NCBI GenBank assembly: GCA_014526335.1
Contig: JACTAT010000368.1
Span: forward strand, 690,056-754,055
Length of the DNA stretch: 64,000 nucleotides
Reading direction: 5' to 3'
Source: Chrysaora quinquecirrha
Lineage: Eukaryota; Cnidaria; Scyphozoa; Semaeostomeae; Pelagiidae
In this document: positions 1 through 12,000 of the stretch, piece after piece
Position numbering within the stretch: position 1 is the first letter of the stretch
Layout: each line of letters starts with the position of its first letter
Notes under the pieces: generated by a model
What the model saw: the letters and a program-made list of their open reading frames with translations, nothing else
The model's database searches: none
Told to the model about the DNA's origin: nothing
Made by a program: the position numbers and the translations under genes

Positions 1-39
1 CCTTAATCTTAATCTTAATCTATTAGTCTTTGAAATGTA

Positions 40-700
40 CAAAACTTCAAAATTGCAATAAACAGCGGAATCATTTTTGGGCATACTTAAAAGCTTTTTT
101 CGTCTGACACTTCTCAGAGTATGAACGTCAGAAACAGACCTAAACAATGAACTAAGGCGGAATTGATACCCAGATGCAGCTCGAAATGCACCAATCGGAA
201 AGAGAAGCTGAATTGGCATTGTCTTTTAAACAACAATCGGCTGGTCGGATACAGTGGAAAGACCAATAGAATTATTTGAAGAGTCCAAGTGAGAAAACGT
301 ATCACCTAATGTCTGGGAAGTACGACCTACATATCTGGCATCACACCGGCACGAAAATTCATATATGACCAAACTTTTTTGTGTGGTAGGTACGCAATCC
401 TTTCGAATGGATAGTAGAACTTTCCGAGTGCTATAAACTAACCGAGGGTTGGCAGCAGCAAGGCACTTAGTAATGGCCTTTATAATTTGACTTTCGAATC
501 GCAATGAGACGTTCCTATCCAAGGCATTTTTAGGTAAACAGGGCACTTTTGCGGACCATACTTTTTATCAGCCGAAAAATTTGCAATCTTCTTTCGAAAA
601 CAATCTGAAATGACGTCCTCGGGGTAACCGTTTTCAATAAGAAATCTCCTGTATTTCGTCTTTGATTTGATCTTCCATGATTTCATGATACTGTTCCAGG
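40..700 (-). mobile_element. Penelope-like retroelement, 3' part, decayed copy 1
   Basis: Two overlapping minus-strand reading frames (480-686 and 226-546) encode the region after the reverse transcriptase fingers/palm and the start of a GIY-YIG endonuclease. The second frame contains YEFSCRCDARYVGRTSQT, matching the Y-x-(C)-x-C-x-x-x-Y-V/I-G-x-T pattern of Penelope-like elements. The frames are offset, so this copy is frameshifted. The 3' untranslated part (about 40-226) recurs at 53181-53470 and at the end of the plus-strand copy near 26.2-27.06 kb. The reverse transcriptase core is missing, so the copy is 5' truncated. Assignment rests on the GIY-YIG signature and on the repeated tail; no search was run. 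Confidence 0.72.
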
Positions 701-929
701 TTCGTCAGCTTCTCCAGCCGTCTGGTAGTATTGCACAGTCTTCCTATTGTCAGTTCTTTATTTTTGGTACTTTCACAAGATCTCCTTTCCATGACAACCT
801 TGTGTAGTACGTTCCATCATCCAGACGCGTCAAGTTCTCTTGGAAAATTTCGTGAAATTCTTTATCTGACTCTCTGTCTACATCTGCTAACCCCAACACT
901 TCAATCGAGCACATCTGTTCAAATTAAGT

Positions 930-1861
930 TTTTGGTGAGAGGGTCAGGAATATGCCCTAAGCTTCTGCGTCAACTTCCACAAATGTTCCATCCATTCAAT
1001 TTTCCATCCATCCAAGCTCCATCCAAGCATGGTAAATTCTGCATCGGGATAAACATCAGGATTTGGTACAAGGACTTGGGGCTCCACAGTCTTGATTCTT
1101 TGATAGTCCACTGCGCCTAAAGTGATGTGGATTAGCAGCTTATCGTCCTCTGTATCTTCGTCACCGAATTTCAGGCATCTAAACCGGCTATACTTTCTCT
1201 TTAAGGCTTTGACTCAGGAGTTCGGCAAGTGCGTCAGCGTATCTTTCTTTTCATTTATGCATTTGAGGTCCAAGCAGAAACCATCTACAGCATTGGATTT
1301 AACTGCACTCTCCGTTGTACCTTGCCATACATCTGCTCGATATTTTTTGTTTCCAAGCTCACTGGCTTCAACTTTAGCTACGTTAGAAGGCTTGTGCGTA
1401 TGTAGGAACTGCTTGCTCCACTGTCCACCATGACACGAGCTGGTATTCCATTCACCTTGGCCACGAGAGTCGCACGGAGAGTAGTGCTGGGATGTATTGC
1501 TCTCTTGTTCCTGTTTGGGTCCTTCACTTCCACCGACCGTTGTGTCAAATAGAGAAGTATGGTGGCGGCCATTGCATTTTCTGCATTCTCTGGATCTGCA
1601 CTTGGAGCCTCCATGTCCAAAACCAGTACAATTGAAGCAAAGCTTTTTCTTGTTGAGAATTTCCCGCCTTTGTGCCACGTTGGTTACTTTTCGACCGTCT
1701 GAACTCTTGTGATTGCTGAATTCGCAGTTCACACAGCTGATTTGTGTCCCTTGTGGCTTGTCCATATCATTCGCAAACATCATCTTGTCCCGTTGTCTCC
1801 CGTCAGCCTGATACTCATTGCCCCCTCTTCTGTAAGTGGTTGATATACTTGATGCAGTCAT
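930..1861 (-). mobile_element. BEL/Pao LTR-retrotransposon fragment (gag zinc knuckle plus A17 protease), pseudogenised
   Basis: Read on the minus strand, 1861 to about 1500 encodes a gag end with a CCHC knuckle (KLCFNCTGFGHGGSKCRS) followed by ECRKCNGRHH, the tandem zinc-binding arrangement of Pao/BEL gag. The next frame (1378-1620) carries the aspartic protease motif VMVDSGASSSYI. Reading then shifts back, meets an in-frame TGA just after 1214, and continues with LIHITLGAVDYQRIKT, which resembles the end of the Pao A17 peptidase domain. At least two frame changes and one stop show it is dead. Reverse transcriptase, integrase and LTRs are not visible, and sequence towards 700 is unrecognisable. 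Confidence 0.75.
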
Positions 1862-2130
1862 CTCTTCGTGGACTGGTAACGGATGTCTGTCAATGTATTT
1901 CTCAAGGTTCTCTACCAGCTCTTCCGGCTTCCAGTCTTCGCTTCGTCACTGGTAACGGATGTCTGTCTTTGTACGAGACAAGGTTCTCTATCAGCTCTTC
2001 CAGGTTCCAGTTTTCTCCAGCTTCTTCGTGGTTACTAGGGTACGCACGATTCTTGACAGCCTATTGTAGTAATCGTGTATTTCTTTTAGATGCTCCAAAT
2101 CGTGTCCAATCCTTAGCCGTACAATGAAAA
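1861..2130 (-). mobile_element. Upstream gag remnant with internal 63-bp-scale duplication
   Basis: A stretch beginning CTGGTAACGGATGTCTGTC is present twice (from about 1872 and about 1950), each followed by a similar TCAAGGTTCTCTACCAGCTC-like sequence. On the minus strand it reads as charged gag-like sequence broken by stops. It adjoins the BEL/Pao fragment and is probably part of it. Confidence 0.4.
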
Positions 2131-3976
2131 TAATCACCGCTTCGTATTAGAATTCACAGCTTTTGTATATTAATATTTGTTTTAGCAAGAAGTCGACAGT
2201 CATGTATGTTTAAGATAACCACATGCGTGTTTAGAAGTAGATTTATGGCGCATGCTTAACGTGCCGCGCACTATGTTCCATGCTCTAGGGGTATGACTAG
2301 CTTCTAGACTACCTAGGAGTGGTTAATCGGTTTTCCTGTTATTTTTAATTGTCATTGGTTAATTTGTACTTGTTTTTTCCTTTATCAAGTCTTATGTATT
2401 AGGACTTTTTAGAATTCTATTGGATTTCGTGGAGTAACGTCGATAGGATATGAAAACAGCACCCTGGTCACCGATATATTTACTGAAATATCTCTTCCTT
2501 GCAGCTTTAACAGTCATACTGTCTTTATTTCTTACAATATATCTCAAGTGTTGGCTTGTTTTAGTGACCAAATCGCTGACTCCACATATCATACTCTACT
2601 GCATGCTTTGTTGTGGTAGCTTTACCATCCCAAAATGATATGATAGAATATTTCTGTGAGTAATAGCATCACATTATTTTCTCTTTTCGTGAACCTACTA
2701 CGGAGACCGACAGAAAGATATAGTGCGTCTTCTATTGTATGTAATTATTTTTACTTCGTGGATATAACATTGCATATGGACAATCAATTGCCTTTAATTG
2801 GGGGTGTTTTCTCCCTAAATTCCTTTTCTGTTTGAGAATATTCTCTTCACTATATGGGGATTTTTCCTCCAAAATTATAAAAGAAATGTATGTCAAATAG
2901 GTTCTTAATAGTTGACCCTACTATGATTAAAATTCGTCCCTCAAATCTTAACTCCCTGTTTTTGGAACAGAATCAAGCATTTGCAAATTTTACGACCAGT
3001 CCGTGTGGTTTGAATACAGACCTTACTGCTGTTTAAATTTAATATCGCACAATTGCAAAATCTAAGCATGTGATACGTCGATTACAATTTAAATCTCTCG
3101 AAAAGAGCTGAAACAAATGGAATTCAAAATCCGGAGTTGGTATTACTCTTCCAATTTTCAATTTAGAAAATTTTTGTTTGATTCTATTCACCTTATTGAT
3201 ATTTTTATTCAGGGACCGCGGAGGTAATTCTCAAAGGGGGAGGCGAAAAGTTTAGGGGAACAATTTCGAGAGGGTTTGAGGGCGGAGTCCCCAGAAAATT
3301 TTTCCTGACCACGCCCTTTACTTTCGCTATAAATGCGACCAACGCTCTTTTTATATTCAGAGACACCCTGGAAAGGATTTTTGTTTGTGGCACATTCAAC
3401 CGCTAAATTGCCGTAAAGGGGAAAATAGCCTGAAAATCTCGTGGAGCTATTGATAGTATGGTAACATATAAACACGTTTTTTTATATGAACAGTTGGGTT
3501 CAATATTAGCCTGCCTGTTTCTTATTTTTGAAGCGATTTTTCACGAATTTTTTCACCTAGCCTTCACGAAAACATGCTTAAAACGCGTTTTCAGGCAAGG
3601 TCTTTACGCAGGTGAACTTTGCTTGTGCGTATGTCAAATAGTTTCGGAGATAGCAAAAACGTTTTACCCAAATTTTAGCCTGTTAAAAGTTGCTCTTCTA
3701 AATAAAAACGCGATAACGCCTCTATACTTCCAAACGGAAAAAAATTTAAGCATACAGTAACAGAAGCTAATACGGGAACAAATCAATGTTTATTTTGATT
3801 AGGTTTGTTGTTTGCATCGTCGTTGAATTTGCTCATCATTTAACATAATTTCTGAAAATCAAAAAATATATCTTGAAAATTATTGGATTTCAGATGTCAT
3901 TTGATGGAAATATGGAAATACCATCAATATGACGAAGAAAAGGGATGGAAAAGGAATGAAGAGCAAGATTTTTTGA
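2131..3976. other. Unassigned AT-rich stretch
   Basis: No coding signal that I trust. The open frames here (for example 2392-2592 minus, 3209-3475 minus, 3458-3760 plus) lack recognisable motifs and flanking splice patterns. Confidence 0.4.
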
Positions 3977-4303
3977 TGCCTCACTGGCTTATTTGCAAGC
4001 AGAATGACAAGAAATAGGAAAGCTTACCCACAAGTTTCTGAAGCATCCAAAAGTGAGGATTCGCCGAGCCCGAAAAGGAGAAAGAAAAGGAATGCGAAAA
4101 AGAGACCCAAACCAATTGTTCTGTGTGAATGTTTAAGAGATACCAATGAGGGTAATGACGATGTTGATAAAATAAAATGCATGCAGGACGACTCTGCAAC
4201 CGGTAAGCTACAAACTGAAGCTATGACTGATAATGAAAGCGAATCGGAAGTATCCGACCTTCATTCCAGTGACGATTCTGACGACGATTGGTTCTTTTGA
4301 AGG
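3977..4303 (+). CDS. Possible terminal exon: basic cluster followed by acidic Ser/Asp tail
   Basis: The frame is open from 3977 to a TGA around 4301. From residue 1 of the ATG at 4004 it has a strongly basic cluster (KRRKKRNAKKRPK, a plausible nuclear localisation signal), then a mixed segment with two cysteines, then an acidic serine-rich tail ending DDSDDDWFF. Possible acceptor AGs lie at TTTCAG (about 3888-3893) and GCAAGCAG (about 3995-4002). The composition is protein-like rather than random, but I do not recognise a family and found no upstream partner exon. It may be the last exon of a nuclear protein gene, a fragment of one, or chance. Confidence 0.3.
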
Positions 4304-5606
4304 CAAGGTTCACCATATAAAAGTTCTAAACACTAACCCGACATGACTTAAAATTCATTCTATTGCATTATTCTGGTGCTGTTTAATGTTCTTAATGTTA
4401 TAATTTGATGCTGTTATTATGGCTTAAAACTTTAGTGCTTTGATCCATTATTTTCTCGCATCAGAACTCAATCGCTGCGGCACCTTCTACAGCATTTAAT
4501 TCATAAACCGTGCGTCTGATAGCCAAGGCCTTTTAGAATATTTTTCTCGGCGTTCCATTTCCTATCGAATGGTACCATTGAAATGAGGAAATGTCGATTT
4601 TTGATTTTTTCGAACCGGTAAAAATGACGTCATCGATCACGTGACTTAGAGACCACGCCCAAAAAAGCGCCAAACGGCTTTCGATCCGCCTTGTCAAATT
4701 AAACTCAGATCAAGTGGAAAATTTGTTATTAGGCAGTTTGCTAGATGGTTACAGATATTTCCCTGCCTATTTTGAATTGAGTGCTGTGCGGTTCTCTTTC
4801 ACACATCTATTGTCTAGTTTTTGTTGCATGCAATTGCTCTTTTGTTATTCTACAAAAGCCACCCGCATGGACGCTATGTTGAATTTCGTATAGTTTTCAA
4901 ATTGATTTGCTTAGTGTTGTCGTCATGTTGAAAAATTGATGCAAAATAACGAATTCGGAAGCAATACGAACAAGAATCCCTATTCAAGAATATTCAGTCT
5001 CCACTGTGTTTTTACAACACTATTATTCGACTTTCATTTACATAAATAAAATCTTGCCTGTATAAATATTTACATGGTTAATTAATATGTTTTATCCCTC
5101 TTTAAATATTAGTATATCAGTTTCATTCTCTTATGGTAACATGACAGCTGCCGTTTAGATTTAACTAAAAATAAATTGTAAGTTTTCAATTAACTTTTTC
5201 CAATCTGAGGATGTGCGAAAATACTATCTTTTTGCAGAAAATATTGTCGTTTCTCCAAAATAATGCATCTCAAGTATGTGAAACGAAAATTTTCAGAGAA
5301 AGCGAATGAGATGGTTGTCATTCGAGTCAGCAGATATGAAATATATTGAATTTAAATGTTGCTTGTTTTCAAACGCGGCTTCATTTTCTGAGCTTTGGTG
5401 TTTGATGACTTATTTTCAAGGGTTATGAACGAGGGCGGTTCGTGAACAATGAAATGCTGCATCAATAAATAACTTAAATTCTGCTCCTCAGAAGTTAAGA
5501 AAAATATTACATTTTTCAAAACTACGAAATTTAGTCATTGATATTTCTAAATACTCCCTCTTTCTAAAATCATCTAATTCGAAAATACCCTGGAGACGCA
5601 TAAAGT
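4304..5606. other. Intergenic stretch, nothing recognised
   Basis: AT-rich sequence without convincing open frames or repeats, lying upstream of the MOXD1-like gene. Confidence 0.4.
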
Positions 5607-5643
5607 ATGCAAATTATTATTCAAACCCTTGCTTGCAGCCAAT
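5607..5643 (+). promoter_or_regulatory. Octamer and CCAAT motifs upstream of the MOXD1-like start
   Basis: ATGCAAAT (5607-5614), the POU-factor octamer consensus, is followed by CCAAT (5639-5643). Both lie 90-130 bp before the first ATG of the MOXD1-like gene at 5734. Spacing fits a proximal promoter, but both motifs are short and no transcription start is known. Confidence 0.3.
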
Positions 5644-5733
5644 AAAAACTGGTTTCATTGTTTTACGAATTTACCTTGCTTTTTCATGCTTTCGTCAACT
5701 GGGATATGATTTATTAAAGATATTCTATCAGGA

Positions 5734-6039
5734 ATGATCGTATTTGGCATCATGTCACCGAGAAAGGGGATGGTTTTTCTAGCAATCGTAATTTGTTGTA
5801 TTAACTTTGAAACTGCAACTCTAGAGACTGATTTCACTAATTCGATTTCATTGAAATCAAATAACATTTACAATCTTTACTGGAAAGTAGACAGCTCCAC
5901 TGAATGCATACATTTTGCAGTTGAAGTAAGAACGGCAGGATGGATTGGATTTGGAATATCAAGAGGCTTATCAGGAAAAATGAAAAATGCAGACATCGTT
6001 ATTGGATGGGTTGACAACAAGGGCAAATGTCATTTGAAG
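5734..6039 (+). CDS. MOXD1-like: MOXD1-like exon 1: signal peptide and first half of DOMON
   Basis: 102 codons, ending in phase 0 at a GTATTA donor. The start could be 5734 or the methionine at 5752 (MSPRKGMVFLAIV), which gives the more typical basic-then-hydrophobic signal peptide. DOMON core residues include WIGFGISRG and ADIVIGWVD. Confidence 0.88.
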
Positions 6040-9000
6040 GTATTAAATTTCACCTTTTTGAAATATCAAAGAATTTTTTCCGGATTTCATGAAACAGGGA
6101 TTTCACTACAGTATGAAATATCTCTAACTTTGAACATAATCACTCATGCTTTGCTAATCTCAGTTAACAACAACGTAAACTCTTTTTTTGTTGTCGCTTA
6201 TTTTTAGGACATAAGCTACCAGGGGCTCAGAGGAGCACCGGAACCTATCGATTTTAAAGATGAATTTTATTTTCTTAACATGAAAAGCAGACTAAGATAT
6301 TTAAAATGTTCTTTGAAGCTGAGAACAGTAAAACAATCCTTCAAAATTTGAAAATTGAAAAGAAATAGTGACTTTAAGAACGATAACAACGACAGTGCAA
6401 GAATATGTCTTGCTTTCTGTTTGAAAAATGCTTCCAAAATGCTTTCTTTGCTTCCCTTTCTTGCTTGTTCGTTCTTTGGTTGAGAATCAACAACAAAATG
6501 TGCAGCACTTTTAGCTTAAGGTAATTATGCGAGCCATTGCTGTCACTGACAAAAAGGATAATATTAACAGCCACTTCAGATCAGATGAATTAATGTTTAG
6601 ATTTGTATTTTCTAAGCACTTAAGAAATTTTGACAAGGGACAACATTTTATTTTGCAAGAGTACTAGGGAACACATATACTACCCTTTGAAGGCCTCAGC
6701 TCCGTGTCACGAGTAAATTCAGCACGAAATTGTGGAGGAAATTTTCAAGTTTGAATTGACAAGTTCCAGCTATGAATGAGCACATTCGCAATTCTATTTT
6801 TGCGTCTTAGTTTTCATACTTAATTTACAACTGAGGTATTCGGAAAAGTTTGTTAATCCTTTTCGGTATTCTAATGGTAGAATAACTTTTGATACGGGAG
6901 TATAAATTTCTTTCGCTTAATTACAAATGCTATTAAGACACGATGGGTATCACTAGCAGAAATAATAGGGAACAAATACATGTAGTAGAATCGTAAACAG
7001 TAAATTTTGGAACAAATGCCTGCCTATTAAAATTGGCCTCAAGTTGTTCCACACATTAATGTCTCCAATTTTACTTTATGGATCAGAAGTGTGGGCACCC
7101 TATCGTAATTTCGATTATAAACAATGGGATAAATGTGAAATCGCGAAGATCCACACGCAGTTCCTCAATGTCTTCTCGGTCTCAATAGATCAACCACGAA
7201 TGCATTAGTGCGAGCTGAGCTGGGTCGTTATTCTCTGGAACGTTCAAGCAAATTGTAGAGTAGATAGCTTTATCAATCATGTACTGCACTACTCGGAAGC
7301 ATATTCCCTAGTAGCACTTGCTCTGGATTATGAAATCTGTCGACAACCGCAATACTATTATGTCATACATTGATGATTTTACAAATAGACAAAATACGAA
7401 TACTTCTTTTACCCCATCTAAAACAGATACCAAAAGGATTGTTCTAAGGCATTAACCTACAAAACGCATATAAATCGTATCTCTTTCGAACCATAGCTTC
7501 AAATAAATACAAATGGGAAATATAGAAGAATGTTTGCAAAATTCTAGGAAAATTCTTATTTGAGATTTATAACGCACGTATGCTTTATCATAATGTTAGC
7601 TAGCATATAAATGTAAAGTTATCAAATTTAATTAGAATTTGTCAAGTATTTTAACTTTAACGTTCTTAGAGTGTGTTGTGTGTTTCGTAGAGTGTGTTTG
7701 TTGTGTATCTTTGTAGACCATGTATCTTTAGGATATTGAGTTGAGAATGAAAGAATTAATGAAAGAAGGAACAAATGGAAACCAGAGGAGTTGCATTGCC
7801 AGAAAATCTCCTGCTTTAATGACATCATCGTTAATTTATACAACTGTCTATATTACTCATATTACACATAACGCGTAAAATTATTGCTATCTCTAAAATA
7901 TGGATTATGGAATGATGGAATGATGGAATGGAATGATGGAATGGTATCAAAATGCACAAATGCAAAAGAAAAGCAATTTCCAAACACATTGCGACAATGT
8001 TTTTAATTTTGAAAGTATAATGAAGCAAAAACAGAGCATTCCATATTTTAGAAAAATATGCAATGGCGAATTTTCTCCTGAAACCTTCCCCCTATGGTTG
8101 TATAAGCATTACAAACACATCTGAGTAGAAATTAAGAAGGTTTGGAGTCAATTGAAGGAGTTACGAGGCCATTCCATATCTTTCTAAAATATGGAATGGC
8201 AAATTTTCTAAAAAAATTACTTGCTTCTTTTTGCTGAAACCTTGCCCCCAGAGTTGTATATGACTTACAAACACATCTGAGTAGAAACTAAGAAGGTTTG
8301 GAGTCAATTGAAGGAGTTACGAGGCCATTCCATATTTTTCTAAAATGTGGAATGGCGAATTTTCTGAATAATTACTTGCTTCTTTTTGCTGAAACCTTGC
8401 CCCTAGAGTTGTATATGACTTACAAAAACATCTGAGTAGAAATTAAGAAGGTTTGGAGTCAATTGAAGGAATAACCAGGCCATTCCTTATTTTAGAAAAA
8501 TATGGAACAACAAATTTTCTCAAAAATTACTCGCCTATTGAAACTTTACGCGAGATTTTGAATTTTTCCTCTCCTAAACCACGTGCTTGTAAATTAACGG
8601 TCGCCAGGCAACTTCACAAGCCTCTAAGAATTTGATTAAATCAAAGATGCACTTGTCCCATTGTTACTGAGACTATGCATTTTTTAACTTTGTTTATAAA
8701 CGCATTAATTAAGCTCCACTTTCACAAATTAAAAAGACTTCCTTAAAAAGGAAATTGTTTTAAAGATTTAGTGGAGCCTAGGTAACGAGCATTTCTATCA
8801 TAGTTTATGCAGCAGATAACTCAGAGGACAAATGCCTCAGTAAAGAGGCTATTTATTTGTAAAAACAACGTCAATAGAGCGGCACATCTATTAAACGGAC
8901 CGTTTTTATTACATGGAACTTCCTCTTTAGACCTTCTACACTCTTTAATAGCATTTTTTTATGATTAAGCGTTTAAAAAAAAGCAGCAGCTTTGTAATTT

Positions 9001-12000
9001 TAGTGCCCTTAAGAAGTACTTATTGTTTCCAACTTCATTTCATTTCATTTCTTTTCCTTTTTAATTCTTTAAGCACGGGTCAGTCAAACGACAGCTACAG
9101 CTGCTTTTACATAGCTACTTCTACAACAAAATTTATATCGGAAAAATAAGATACAAATTTCTTTTAACTTATATTAACAAAATATGCTACGAAACTGAAA
9201 ACTTTCTGTCAAGTAGTAAGATAAGGATGATTACAACATAGAAAAGAGGATCACATCTGACGTTGTATCTGCTCATACTTTTTTGAATATCTCGCAAGGT
9301 TTACTGACTTGACCTCGACAGGAAGATCGTTCCTAGTAAGAACGAAACGCGTGTTGAATTATGAATATTTGGGCCAAAAACGAATTTGTGATTTTATCTC
9401 TGCCGCGAACTGCATGGGTAGGCCTACCATTCAATATTGTTTTAAGCTGGAATACACATAGAATGAGCAGGAAAAAAATACTGATTTCATTCAACTATCT
9501 AATAGCGTAACTTAATTCAAAACAAGAAGCCGAACGGCTTCAACACGGTAGCAACAGAATGGGAAATAATTCATAACTAGACTCACTACATAAGTCCCAC
9601 TACTTCGCTCGATGTTGTTGTTGTTGTTGTTTTCTACAATGGTTGGAGTGACAAATCGAAATAAGGGGAGCGTAAACTAGAGACTCGTGTCACGAGTCTA
9701 ATTCATAACCTTTCTTTTAAGAGTCAGAATGTAAGAGAAAAGGAAATATTTAACAAATCAACAAAACATGTATATCAATCTTCACTCAATACAATACACT
9801 TGATGTGATTGTGAACAGAACAATAAATGTAAGTTATTAATAAGTAATTAATAAACAATTATAAATAAAAATCTCAAGGCATACCGGAAAAGTGGGACGC
9901 GGGACCCTTGGTGGGACCCGGGACCCTTAGGGTGGGACCCTAAGTGGGACCCTGAGGGTGGGACCCTAAGTGGGACCCTTAGGGTGGGACCCTGACGGTG
10001 GGACCCTAAGTGGGACCCTTGATTATACAAAAATCTGAAAATCAATAAAGAAATTTATGTTATGCGAGAGATTTTTGCCGAGCAAACTGCCACGAATCGC
10101 ACTTAGCTCAGCGAAATTCTCACCGCGTGCGTGCCAATTTTGCTGAGAAATTAGTCATTAGTGCCTGGTCGTGATTGAAACCGAGAAAACTCTTTTGCAA
10201 ATATATCCTAACGGGCATAAACATTAAAATGAAAAGAACAAATAGAAGCTGAAACATTTTTATGAGATATTAATCGAAAGATGACAAATTTTTTACTGTC
10301 CACTTCATATTCGACTGCACTTTCCAGCAGTCATCATCAGAGAAAAATTACAAATTTTTAACATTTTGGATATAGTATTATCAAGAGTTTCATAGAATAA
10401 GATCTTAGCGGTCATAGAAAATAGAAAATCAATTATAAAATTATGCCAGTTATTACAGGGAGTGTCTTACATAAAACTACTTTTTTTATTGATTTTCAGA
10501 TTTTCATATAACCGAGGGTCCCACTTAGGGTCCCACCCTAAGGGTCCCACTTAAGGTCCCATCCTCAGGGTCCCACTTAGGGTCCCACCCTAAGGGTCCC
10601 ACTTAGGGTCCCACCCTAAGGGTCCCGGAACCCACCTAGGGTCCCGCGTCCCACTTTTCCGGTATGCCAAATCTCAAGTACCAATGACGGATGACGCCAA
10701 TTTGTCATGCGTCAAGCATAAGCTTGACAATAGAATCCATTGTATGAGGACCTTTGTTCCTGCGCAAAATACACGTCTCAGGACGCCAATTTGTCATGCG
10801 TCAAGCATAAGCTTAACAGAATCAATTGTATGAGGACTTTTGTTCCTGCGGAAAATTCACCTCTCATGTGTCATGAGCTAGAAAAACATGAGCTAGAAAA
10901 CCATGGAAACTATTGAATTAAGGGCGCGGTTCTACCTTTGGGGCGCGGTTCGACTTTTCGATTCCACTGGTTTTAAACACGTTATCAACTACGTTGCTAC
11001 CGTAAATTACTTAAAAGAACATGTAATACAAGAACGTCATGCGTTTGGAGGATTTGTCGAATTTTTATTTCTTTATGAGTGCGGTTACCGTCCGTGTTCT
11101 GCTCTTTCATTGTCGGGAAACCTTATGGTTGCTGCAATGTGTATTGCACAGCGCGGGAAACTTTGTTGATTTAGATTTTATATTTGCTTTATTTATTTTA
11201 TTTTAATCAACTTTGCTTTGTTTAGTTTAGTTTGCAATTTTTTATCGGCTATTAGTAATTACCGGCCCCGGCTCCGGTCCTGATTTTTCAACATTAAATT
11301 TTTTTGTAATATATGGTCCCGGCCCCGGCCGCAGCCCTTATTTCCAAAACTTTATTTTTTCCGATTAATTCCCGTTATTCTTAATAGCTACCTTGAATAA
11401 AAATATTTTGAGATATTCATGCTCAAATTTTCCGCCACCCTCAAACCACAGAAATGGGTGATTGGCCTGAAAACATTCCTGTGTGCGATAGTTCTGCAAC
11501 TGATGAATATCAATAGTGCAGAGAATGGGGTTTTTATGTTCGAAGAATTTCGAACATATTGGTGTGGGGTGGCGTGTCACTAACTAACTAACTAACTAAC
11601 TAACTCACTTACTAACCAACGCTCGAGCAATGGAAAACGTGTAACAATAGTATAAGCATCTCAAGAATGCTCTTAAAGCCATTGTCTCGGCAATTGATGC
11701 GCAATTAGTGGTTAGCTTTTCACAACGGCGGCCTGCAAACGGTCAATCTTATGGTCATGTGACAATTGTTCTACTGTCTCGTAATAGTTCACTATGAGTC
11801 ATTGTTGTTTACTTAATAAACGATGGCAAATTGCCACATTGGTTTAGTTAATGACATTTCAAACATTCTCATCATCGATCATAGAGTCTGGGCAAGGGCG
11901 GCAATTTCAAAACACTTTTCAAAGCAAATCGTCATCATTCTCATCATCATCGTCATCATAATCATCATCATCATCATCATGATTACCACCTTTGACGATG

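Noticed and set aside
731..2127. Plus-strand frames of 71-129 codons
   Set aside because: They are antisense shadows of the BEL/Pao gag-protease reading on the minus strand.
6099..6207. Extension of MOXD1-like exon 1 to the stop at 6207
   Set aside because: The frame after 6039 loses all family similarity, and GT at 6040 joins exactly to exon 2.
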